DNA of 5,594 bases from Desulfobacteraceae bacterium (lineage in GTDB: Bacteria; Desulfobacterota; Desulfobacteria; Desulfobacterales; Desulfobacteraceae), in the NCBI GenBank assembly GCA_003354055.1, contig PIVQ01000508.1, positions 1-5,594 on the forward strand, in the 5' to 3' direction. Position 1 is the first letter of the stretch. Every line of letters starts with the position of its first letter. Shown here in pieces: positions 1 through 5,594 of this stretch. The translations under genes and the position numbers were made by a program. Under the pieces are notes generated by a model. The model made no database searches. It was not told the DNA's origin and worked only from the letters and a program-made list of their open reading frames with translations.

Positions 1-945
1 AAACACAGAATTGAAAAATTGCTGGTGGTGGATCCTCAGGGCCTGCTTAAAGGCTTGATTACCATCAAGGATATTGAAAAAATCCGAAAATATCCCAATG
101 CCTGCAAAGATTCTTTAGGCCGTCTGAGGGCAGGAGCTGCCATTGGTGTGGGTTCCGACATGATGGAGCGGGTAGAAGCTTTGCTGACAGCAAGTGCTGA
201 TGCTCTGGTTATTGATACCTCCCACGGCCATTCAAAAAATGTGATTGATGCCATTATCAGAATTAAAGCGGCTTTCCCCAGCAGTCAGTTGGTTGCGGGC
301 AACGTGGCCACCGAATCCGGTGCCAAGGCCCTTATTGATGCGGGTGTGGATGCCGTCAAAATCGGTATCGGACCCGGATCCATCTGTACCACCCGTATTG
401 TGGCAGGCGTTGGTGTGCCCCAGTTGACAGCTGTGCAAAATTGTGCCGCCATCTCCAAGAAGACCGGTGTTCCCATCATTGCGGACGGCGGTATCAAATT
501 TTCCGGTGATATGGCCAAAGCGCTGGGCGCAGGCGCCGATTCCGTCATGCTGGGCAGCCTTCTGGCAGGAACTGCTGAAAGCCCGGGGGAAATTGTTATT
601 TACCAGGGCCGGTCCTACAAGGCCTATCGCGGCATGGGATCTGTAGAAGCCATGAAAAAAGGCAGCTCGGACAGGTATTACCAGAAAGATACAGAAGAGG
701 ACGAAGAACTGGTACCCGAAGGTATTGTGGGCAGGATTCCTTACAGAGGAACCGTCAGAGAGAACATTGTTCAGATGATCGGCGGACTCAAAGCCGGTAT
801 GGGATATCTCGGGGCTTCCACAATTGAAGAGCTCCAGGAAAAGGCAAAGTTCATCAAAATTTCCGCAGCCGGACTCAGAGAGAGCCATGTTCATGATGTT
901 GTTATCACCAAAGAAGCACCCAACTACAGAGTGGAGAGTAACTAA
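1..945 (+). CDS. guaB: IMP dehydrogenase, C-terminal part (5' end outside the window)
   Basis: Cytosolic enzyme oxidising IMP to XMP with NAD+, the committed step of GMP synthesis. The frame is open from base 1, giving 314 codons. Bacterial IMPDH is usually about 490 aa, so roughly 175 N-terminal residues lie upstream, and the TTG at 19 is an internal Leu, not a start. The first 25 or so residues are the end of the CBS module ([15 protein letters not shown]), followed by the return into the TIM barrel. The catalytic loop [11 protein letters not shown] is present, with the nucleophilic Cys at 385-387. The phosphate-binding IADGGI segment follows near 475. The mobile flap carries the Arg-Tyr dyad at 673-678 and VPEG, with Glu at 718-720 where human IMPDH has Gln, so it is the bacterial type. 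The gene ends in TAA, 6 nt before dnaE and in the same frame. guaA, a common partner, does not follow directly. The family assignment is secure. Confidence 0.97.
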   Translation, partial: KHRIEKLLVVDPQGLLKGLITIKDIEKIRKYPNACKDSLGRLRAGAAIGVGSDMMERVEALLTASADALVIDTSHGHSKNVIDAIIRIKAAFPSSQLVAGNVATESGAKALIDAGVDAVKIGIGPGSICTTRIVAGVGVPQLTAVQNCAAISKKTGVPIIADGGIKFSGDMAKALGAGADSVMLGSLLAGTAESPGEIVIYQGRSYKAYRGMGSVEAMKKGSSDRYYQKDTEEDEELVPEGIVGRIPYRGTVRENIVQMIGGLKAGMGYLGASTIEELQEKAKFIKISAAGLRESHVHDVVITKEAPNYRVESN

Positions 946-951
946 GTCATA
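933..951 (+). promoter_or_regulatory. Weak, distant ribosome binding site of dnaE inside the guaB end
   Basis: The best Shine-Dalgarno match upstream of dnaE is GGAGAG at 933-938, inside the last guaB codons and 13 nt from the ATG, which is longer than the usual 5-9 nt. A shorter TAAG lies at 943-946. A weak site this close to the guaB stop suggests that dnaE translation relies partly on ribosomes finishing guaB. This is inference from spacing alone. Confidence 0.35.
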
Positions 952-3900
952 ATGACAGACGCAACTTCCCCGTTTTATCACCTTCACCTCCATACGGAGT
1001 ACTCTTTGCTTGACGGGGCCATCCGTCTGGATTCCCTGCTGAACCGCTGCAAAGAGTACAACATGGATGCCGTGTCCATGACAGATCACGGCACCATGTT
1101 CGGTGTGGCCGAATTTCATGAAAAAGCAACCAAGGCCGGTATCAAGCCGGTACTTGGCTGTGAAGTCTATGTGGCCCCCAGAACCCTGAACGACAGAACT
1201 CAGCTGGACAAAAAGGGCTTAAACCATCTGGTACTGCTTGCCAAAGACAGTGTCGGGTATACCAACCTGTGTAAACTGGTGTCAGTGGCCCAGCTCAAAG
1301 GGTTCTACTACAAGCCCAGAATAGACCATGAGCTTCTGGCTGCCCATAGTGAGGGACTGGTAGGCCTGTCTGCCTGTCTCAAAGGAGCTGTTCCCCAGGC
1401 CATCCTGGCCAATGATATGGAGCGTGCCGATGAAATGGCAAGGTTCTATGAAAAGACACTCGGTGAAGGAAATTTTTTTCTGGAAGTCCAGGAAAACGGG
1501 ATGGATATCCAGCACAAGGTTAATGAGGGGCTGCTGGACATCCACCAGCGCCTGTCCATTCCCATGGTGGCCACCAATGATTGCCATTACCTGTCCAAAG
1601 GGGATGCCAAGGCCCACGAGATTCTGCTCTGCATCCAGACCGGGGATACCTATGACAATCCCAACCGGTTTAAGTTTGATTCAGATGAACTTTATTTCAA
1701 ATCCCCCCAGGAAATGGATCGTTCCTTAGGACGGTTTCCCGGTGCCATTGCCAATACCAGGGATATCATCTCCAAGTGTAATGTGGAGTTCGGAGACAAG
1801 TCCTATCATTTCCCTCGGTATGCCCAGGAAGAGGGGGTAAGTGAGGATGATCTGTTTGAAGAACTGGCCATGAAAGGGTTTGAAGAACGGCTGGTCAAGA
1901 TCAAGGCGAAGACTCCTGACATTGACGAACAGCTTTACCGTGACAGGATCAAATACGAAATCGATATTATTCTGGATATGGGTTTTCCAGGTTATTTTTT
2001 AATTGTAGCTGATTTTATCAACCATTCAATAGAGATCGGGGTGCCGGTGGGGCCGGGCAGGGGGTCTGCCGCAGGGTCCATGGTGGCCTATGCCATGAGG
2101 ATTACGGCGCTTGACCCGATCGAACACGGACTCATCTTTGAACGGTTTTTGAATCCCGCCCGTCTTTCCATGCCTGATATTGATGTGGATTTCTGCATTG
2201 AGGGCCGGGATCAGGTGTATAAATATACCATTGACCGGTACGGCGGTCCCGATTATGTCTGCCAGATCATCACCTTTGGAAGACTCAAGGCCAAAGCAGT
2301 CATCCGGGATGTAGGACGGGCCTTAGGTATTCTGCTCTCCGAAGTGGACGAGATTTCCAAGATGATACCGGACATGTCCAAAAATCTCACCAAGGCCATT
2401 GAGGAAGTGCCGGCTATCAGGGATAAGTGCAATGAAACCCCTGAAAAAGCCCAGATGCTGGAGATTGCAATGCTTCTGGAAGGATTGCCCAGACATGCCT
2501 CCACCCATGCGGCCGGTGTTGTGGTCTCTGATAAACCCCTGGTTGAGTACCTGCCCCTGTTCAAGGGTAAGGAAGGGGAAACCATCACCCAGTTTGACAT
2601 GAACTACACGGAAAAACAGGGGCTGGTTAAGTTTGACTTCCTGGGATTGCGCAACCTCACCGTTATCAAAAACTGTATCGGGCTTATTGAGAAACAGGGC
2701 AAGGAGCCACCGGATCTTCTTCATCTGAACTATGAAGATGAAAAAACATTTGAGTTACTCCAGAGTTCGGATACCACCGGTGTGTTCCAGCTTGAAAGTT
2801 CAGGTATGAAAGAGCTGATCTCCCGGCTCAAACCGGCAACCTTCTCAGATATTGTTGCCTTGGTCGCCCTTTACAGGCCAGGTCCCCTTGATTCAGGTAT
2901 GGCCGACTCCTATGTGGAAAGAAAACATGGGCGAGAAGAAGTCGACTATATCTTTGATGACTTAGAAGATGTATTGGATGAAACCTACGGGGTAATCCTG
3001 TACCAGGAACAGGTTATGAAGATTGCCGGTGTCCTTGCCAATTACTCCATGGCAGATGCGGACGGCCTTCGTAAAGCCATGGGTAAGAAAATTGTGGCCA
3101 TGATGGAAGAGCATCGGGCCCTGTTCATGAAAGGGGCGCAGGAAAACGGCCATGATCCCAAAAAGGCTGAAAGAATTTTTGACCTCATGGAAAAGTTCGG
3201 CGGTTACGGGTTTAATAAATCCCATAGTGCAGCCTATGCCCTGATTGCCTATCAGACCGCCTATCTAAAGGCCAATTTCCCTTTGGAGTTCATTGCGGCG
3301 CTGATGACCTCTGAGCGGAACAATTCAGATGCCGTTCTCAAATATATGGATGAATGCAGGTCTCATCAGATCAAGGTTCTGCCACCTGATGTGAATCAGA
3401 GTGATGCCTTTTTTACCGTTGATGGCGAAGCAATCCGCTTTGGCATGGCTGCGGTCAAAGGAGTTGGGGATGCAGCCATTGACAGCATTGTTGATGTCCG
3501 GGAAAAAGAGGGATCCTATGAAAGTCTCTATGATTTCTGTGAGCGGGTGAACACCAGCAAGGCCAATAAAAAAGTGTTGGAAGCCCTGATCAAATGCGGG
3601 GCCTTTGATTCCACAGACTGTAAACGTAGCCAGATGATGGCCGTTCTGGAGGAGTCTCTGGACCACGGGGCAAGGATCCAGAGGGAAAAGGCAGACTCTC
3701 AGCTGGATCTTTTTGCCGATTCAGGTATGGGCGTGGAAGTGCCTCTATCAGTGCCTAAGATGCCAACTATAGAAGAGTGGGAGGACAATGCTCTTCTTGA
3801 ACTGGAAAAAGAGGCCTTGGGATTTTATATTACAGGGCACCCTCTGGATAAATTCTCAGACACCGTTAAAAAGTATGCCAGTGTAAACAGCCTGACGATT

Positions 3901-4479
3901 CAGGATGTGGCCAATGAACGGATGATTCGTATCGGCGGTACCCTGAAGGTGTTAAAGGTTCACAAGACCAAAAAAGGGGATATGATGGCCTTCTGTGCCA
4001 TTGAAGATCAGTTTCAGTCTATTGAAGTTGTGGTGTTTCCCAATCTCTATGCCAAAACCCACACCCTTCTGTCCCAGGAACAGATCGTTATTCTTGAGGC
4101 CGAGGTTCAAAAGACCGAGAACGCCGTCAAGCTTTTGGGAGAAAAAATTGTTCCCATCGGTCATGCTGAAAATGAATGGACTTCAGGCATTCTCATTCAG
4201 GTGGATGCGGTTAGTCATGGTATTGACGTGCTGGAACAGATCAAGCCTGTCATTGAGCGGTATCCGGGGGATTGTATCTCATTTTTTAAAATCAAGATTG
4301 ATGAGGGGGATCCGCCTGTATTGATTAAGCTGGGGGATGAGTATCGGGCAGATGCAAACCCTACCTACTTTCAGGAGGTGGAGACCATTCTTGGGCAGGG
4401 GACCATTGAGACTAAGTGCGCACCGGTCAAAGAAAAGGTAAAGAAGAAACGCTGGCAGAAAAAGAAGAGCCCGGCGTAG
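952..4479 (+). CDS. dnaE: DNA polymerase III subunit alpha
   Basis: Catalytic subunit of the chromosomal replicase, extending primed DNA on the sliding clamp. It is 1175 aa, close to E. coli DnaE (1160 aa). The ATG is supported by the family N-terminus (HLHLHTEYSLLDGA at residues 10-23) and the guaB stop just upstream. Residues 5-280 are the PHP domain, with the expected metal ligands H12, H14, D21, H46, E71, H92, C142, D210 and H212. The polymerase core has PGRGSAAGS at 368-376, the catalytic pair D411/D413 in PDIDVDF, and the third Asp, D562, in VKFDFLGL. YGFNKSHSAAYA is at 752-763 and a helix-hairpin-helix (AVKGVGD) near 834-840. The beta-clamp motif QLDLF is at 917-921 (bases 3700-3714). 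An OB fold spans about 992-1060, and the C-terminal domain ends in a Lys-rich tail (1160-1173). No frameshift or missing catalytic residue is seen. It lies 6 nt after guaB and probably shares its transcript; accA does not follow. Confidence 0.98.
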   Translation: MTDATSPFYHLHLHTEYSLLDGAIRLDSLLNRCKEYNMDAVSMTDHGTMFGVAEFHEKATKAGIKPVLGCEVYVAPRTLNDRTQLDKKGLNHLVLLAKDSVGYTNLCKLVSVAQLKGFYYKPRIDHELLAAHSEGLVGLSACLKGAVPQAILANDMERADEMARFYEKTLGEGNFFLEVQENGMDIQHKVNEGLLDIHQRLSIPMVATNDCHYLSKGDAKAHEILLCIQTGDTYDNPNRFKFDSDELYFKSPQEMDRSLGRFPGAIANTRDIISKCNVEFGDKSYHFPRYAQEEGVSEDDLFEELAMKGFEERLVKIKAKTPDIDEQLYRDRIKYEIDIILDMGFPGYFLIVADFINHSIEIGVPVGPGRGSAAGSMVAYAMRITALDPIEHGLIFERFLNPARLSMPDIDVDFCIEGRDQVYKYTIDRYGGPDYVCQIITFGRLKAKAVIRDVGRALGILLSEVDEISKMIPDMSKNLTKAIEEVPAIRDKCNETPEKAQMLEIAMLLEGLPRHASTHAAGVVVSDKPLVEYLPLFKGKEGETITQFDMNYTEKQGLVKFDFLGLRNLTVIKNCIGLIEKQGKEPPDLLHLNYEDEKTFELLQSSDTTGVFQLESSGMKELISRLKPATFSDIVALVALYRPGPLDSGMADSYVERKHGREEVDYIFDDLEDVLDETYGVILYQEQVMKIAGVLANYSMADADGLRKAMGKKIVAMMEEHRALFMKGAQENGHDPKKAERIFDLMEKFGGYGFNKSHSAAYALIAYQTAYLKANFPLEFIAALMTSERNNSDAVLKYMDECRSHQIKVLPPDVNQSDAFFTVDGEAIRFGMAAVKGVGDAAIDSIVDVREKEGSYESLYDFCERVNTSKANKKVLEALIKCGAFDSTDCKRSQMMAVLEESLDHGARIQREKADSQLDLFADSGMGVEVPLSVPKMPTIEEWEDNALLELEKEALGFYITGHPLDKFSDTVKKYASVNSLTIQDVANERMIRIGGTLKVLKVHKTKKGDMMAFCAIEDQFQSIEVVVFPNLYAKTHTLLSQEQIVILEAEVQKTENAVKLLGEKIVPIGHAENEWTSGILIQVDAVSHGIDVLEQIKPVIERYPGDCISFFKIKIDEGDPPVLIKLGDEYRADANPTYFQEVETILGQGTIETKCAPVKEKVKKKRWQKKKSPA

Positions 4480-4492
4480 CTATAGGGTATCT

Positions 4493-5077
4493 CTATTTTA
4501 CAACGGATATTTGGTTGACTACCTGGCGGTCGCCTGCATTCATCTCTGCAATGGCGGCCGTTTGTTGTTTCTGGGCCTGGGATTTGACAGTACCGGACAG
4601 GAAGATCCGGGTAGGGGTGGTTTCCACAACAATGGGCTGGGTTCCAATGGCAGGGTCCTGGAGCAGGGTCAGTTTGATTTTTTGGGTGACCATGCTTTCT
4701 GCCGTTTCAAAGGTGGTCCCGCGGTGGGTCACCTGGAGCTTGTTTTCTATCCTGCCAACCCCTTCAACGGTCCGGATTAAGTCCGTTAGCATGCGTCGGT
4801 GGTAGTCGTCCTGTGCAGTTCCGGAAAGGTAAACCACACTATGGCGGACGGTGATTTCAATGTCGTCCTGATCCACCAGGTCATCTGAAAATAATTTTTT
4901 TTTAATCCGTGCCAGGGTCAGGGAGTCATCCATAACCGTTATAAAAGACCGAGGAGTTTCCTGGGGAGACGGGGTGTAATAAACCGGAGACCCCTGGTTG
5001 GGGGAGGATGTGCATCCGACTGCCAGTACCAGGTACAGAGAAATTATCACAATGGCGTATGGGCGGGGTACTTTCAT
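4493..5077 (-). CDS. Lipoprotein with two BON domains
   Basis: The 194-aa product starts with a lipoprotein signal: K2 and R5, a hydrophobic stretch (about 8-20) and the lipobox LAVGC with the lipidated Cys at residue 22. The -3 residue is Ala rather than the commoner Leu. No Asp follows the Cys, which in the Lol sorting rule favours the outer membrane. After a Ser/Pro-rich linker (23-45) come two BON domains, at about 50-117 and 126-193. Each has the VYLSGT/IFLSGT strand-glycine signature, and each ends in a V-x-N-x-L/I-like strand. BON domains bind phospholipid or stabilise the envelope, as in OsmY and DolP (YraP), so a periplasmic outer-membrane role is likely; the exact role is unknown. 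The ATG directly abuts the stop of the upstream small gene, with only a weak GGAT-type site, so translational coupling is likely. The 3' end converges on dnaE. Confidence 0.88.
   Translation of the reverse strand: MKVPRPYAIVIISLYLVLAVGCTSSPNQGSPVYYTPSPQETPRSFITVMDDSLTLARIKKKLFSDDLVDQDDIEITVRHSVVYLSGTAQDDYHRRMLTDLIRTVEGVGRIENKLQVTHRGTTFETAESMVTQKIKLTLLQDPAIGTQPIVVETTPTRIFLSGTVKSQAQKQQTAAIAEMNAGDRQVVNQISVVK
4895..4903 (-). repeat. A9 homopolymer in the BON lipoprotein gene
   Basis: Nine T's on the plus strand read as A9 on the coding strand, encoding Lys59-Lys61 (ATT AAA AAA AAA TTA) at the start of the first BON domain. Runs of this length can cause transcriptional slippage or replication slippage. 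One added A would put a TGA in frame five codons after the tract. The run itself is certain; any functional effect is inference. Confidence 0.9.
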
Positions 5078-5332
5078 TTATTCAAAATCATCCAGATTCA
5101 GATTATCAAGATCGGAAAGGTCCATATCTTTGAGCAGATCATCCTCATCCGGTATGATATCCTCGTCAATGATAACCTCTTCCCGTCTAAGTTTTTTGGG
5201 CGGTTCCGGTTCTTCCACTTCTTTTGGGAAGAAGTGATGCATCAGGCCTAAGAAGCACAGGTAGAGGATAAAGCCCAGTCCGGCAATGTTCAGAATCAGA
5301 ATGATGGTGCCAAAGATATTTTTCGCCAGCAT
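5078..5332 (-). CDS. Small single-pass membrane protein with acidic C-terminal tail, function unknown
   Basis: I do not recognise a family for this 84-aa protein. Residues 6-31 form one hydrophobic helix (IFGTIILILNIAG through LYLCFLGLM). Then come HHFFPK, a Pro/Glu/Lys segment with a basic patch KKLRR (46-50), and a tail rich in Asp, Glu and Leu ending DLSDLDNLNLDDFE. From 38 to 84 I count 20 acidic and about 5 basic residues. The basic patch after the helix favours a cytoplasmic tail by the positive-inside rule, but K4 makes topology uncertain. The hydrophobic stretch has no lipobox or clear cleavage site, so it is more likely an anchor than a cleaved signal. Support for a real gene: a GGGG-type ribosome site, a good promoter-like sequence upstream, biased composition unlike a chance frame, and direct TAAATG abutment with the BON lipoprotein. 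The pairing suggests a joint envelope role. Confidence 0.78.
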   Translation of the reverse strand: MLAKNIFGTIILILNIAGLGFILYLCFLGLMHHFFPKEVEEPEPPKKLRREEVIIDEDIIPDEDDLLKDMDLSDLDNLNLDDFE

Positions 5333-5336
5333 AAAT

Positions 5337-5341
5337 CCCCT
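5337..5341 (-). promoter_or_regulatory. Ribosome binding site of the small membrane protein gene
   Basis: AGGGG lies 4 nt before the ATG at 5332. A second AAGGGG lies a few bases further upstream (5347-5352), making a short tandem of purine-rich sites. The nearer copy is slightly closer than ideal and the further one slightly too far. Together they support this ATG. Confidence 0.6.
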
Positions 5342-5377
5342 ATTCCCCTTAAGTGTTTGACGCTCGAAACATTAGTG

Positions 5378-5406
5378 GTTATAGTAAATCTTCAACTTTG
5401 TGACAA
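5378..5406 (-). promoter_or_regulatory. Sigma70-type promoter for the small membrane protein/BON lipoprotein operon
   Basis: Read on the minus strand, TTGTCA (5406-5401) and TATAAC (5383-5378) are separated by exactly 17 nt. Each hexamer matches the housekeeping consensus at five of six positions. Transcription would start near 5371, leaving a leader of about 39 nt before the ATG at 5332. The -35 occupies the same bases as the -35 of the opposite-strand promoter. Confidence 0.65.
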
Positions 5407-5429
5407 GGGTTTTGATGATTAAATATACT
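5400..5429 (+). promoter_or_regulatory. Sigma70-type promoter for the DjlA-like gene
   Basis: GTGACA (5400-5405) and TATACT (5424-5429) are 18 nt apart, each matching the housekeeping consensus at five of six positions. Transcription would start near 5436, giving a leader of about 20 nt that includes the ribosome site. The -35 overlaps the divergent operon's -35 almost completely. Confidence 0.55.
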
Positions 5430-5446
5430 TATGAATAAGTCAAAAT

Positions 5447-5450
5447 AAGG
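5447..5450 (+). promoter_or_regulatory. Ribosome binding site of the DjlA-like gene
   Basis: AAGG ends 7 nt before the ATG at 5458, normal spacing. It sets the start of the partial gene at the edge of the window. Confidence 0.65.
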
Positions 5451-5457
5451 ATCTGGT

Positions 5458-5594
5458 ATGAGCTGGCTTGGTAAAATGATCGGCGGGACAATTGGATTTG
5501 CTTTGGGCGGACCTATTGGGGCAGTGGCAGGTGCTGCCTTCGGGCATACGTTTGTGGATAAAAAAGAGGATGAGTATCTTAAGTCCATTCCGGG
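5458..5594 (+). CDS. djlA: DjlA-like membrane-anchored J-domain co-chaperone, N-terminal fragment
   Basis: Forty-five codons plus two bases are visible; the gene continues beyond the window. The start MSWLGKMIGG and the GHTFVDK at 29-35 parallel E. coli DjlA, which begins MQYWGKIIG and has GHMFDK after its membrane segment. DjlA-type proteins have an N-terminal membrane helix, a TerB-like middle region and a C-terminal J domain that stimulates DnaK at the inner membrane. Only the anchor is seen here, so the TerB and J domains are predicted, not observed. Glycines fall at 5, 9, 13, 17, 21, 25 and 29, an unbroken GxxxG series suited to helix packing; the DjlA membrane segment is known to dimerise. 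A charged DKKEDEY segment follows. The ribosome site and promoter-like sequence upstream support the ATG. Another glycine-zipper membrane protein remains possible. Confidence 0.72.
   Translation, partial: MSWLGKMIGGTIGFALGGPIGAVAGAAFGHTFVDKKEDEYLKSIP

Noticed and set aside
232..1119. Long minus-strand open frame of 295 codons opposite guaB and the start of dnaE
   Set aside because: It lies antisense to two clear, conserved genes; its translation is Cys/His/Gly-rich with no domain I recognise, and I see no credible ribosome site. It looks like a shadow frame.
1473..1479. T7 run in dnaE as a frameshift site
   Set aside because: It encodes Phe-Phe in a normal conserved context within the PHP domain, is shorter than typical slippage tracts, and has no associated out-of-frame product.
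2253..2724. Minus-strand open frames opposite the DnaE catalytic core
   Set aside because: They overlap each other in different frames and lie wholly within an essential conserved coding region; no recognisable protein features.
4480..4492. Bidirectional intrinsic terminator between dnaE and the lipoprotein
   Set aside because: Only 13 nt with a short TAGCTA palindrome spanning its edge; no stable GC-rich stem or T tract.
4416..4805. Plus-strand open frame of 129 codons overlapping the dnaE end and the lipoprotein
   Set aside because: It overlaps dnaE in another frame and is antisense to the BON lipoprotein, whose signal peptide and two domains are convincing. Trp-rich translation is typical of a shadow frame.
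5458..5560. Double-glycine bacteriocin or small toxin reading of the Gly-rich N-terminus
   Set aside because: MIGG could mimic a double-glycine leader, but the MSWLGKMIGG start and GHTFVDK end match the DjlA anchor pattern, and the frame stays open with charged residues to the window edge.
5379..5588. Minus-strand open frame of 69 codons across the divergent promoter region
   Set aside because: It covers the intergenic promoters and is antisense to the DjlA-like start; Pro/Ala-rich repeats are simply the complement of the glycine zipper codons.

Overview
The window looks like an ordinary stretch of a Gram-negative chromosome of moderate GC content. GuaB and DnaE read like proteins of sulfate-reducing Desulfobacterota (Desulfobacterales-type). 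That assignment is an inference from protein resemblance, not a database result. I see no insertion sequence, prophage, CRISPR array, tRNA or rRNA.

Left part, plus strand (1-4479): the 3' two thirds of guaB (IMP dehydrogenase, first step of GMP synthesis) is followed after 6 nt by a complete dnaE (alpha subunit of replicative DNA polymerase III, 1175 aa). They are probably co-transcribed, linking guanine nucleotide supply to the replicase. All catalytic residues I could check are present in both. DnaE keeps a complete PHP metal site and a consensus sliding-clamp motif.

Middle, minus strand (4493-5332): a two-gene operon converges on dnaE with only 13 nt between the stop codons. Its first gene encodes an unrecognised 84-aa membrane protein with a strongly acidic tail. 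The second encodes a 194-aa lipoprotein with two BON domains, whose ATG directly follows the first gene's TAA. This points to an envelope function. The lipoprotein gene carries a run of nine A's where one extra A would truncate the product.

Right part (5333-5594): a 125-nt divergent intergenic region holds two promoter-like sequences whose -35 hexamers lie on the same bases. The plus-strand promoter leads into the first 45 codons of a gene resembling DjlA, a membrane-anchored J-domain co-chaperone. Its N-terminus has glycine at every fourth residue from 5 to 29.

I found no new multi-gene system. The points most worth checking are the overlapping divergent promoters, the acidic small membrane protein coupled to the BON lipoprotein, the A9 tract, and the in-frame single-stop junctions in both gene pairs.
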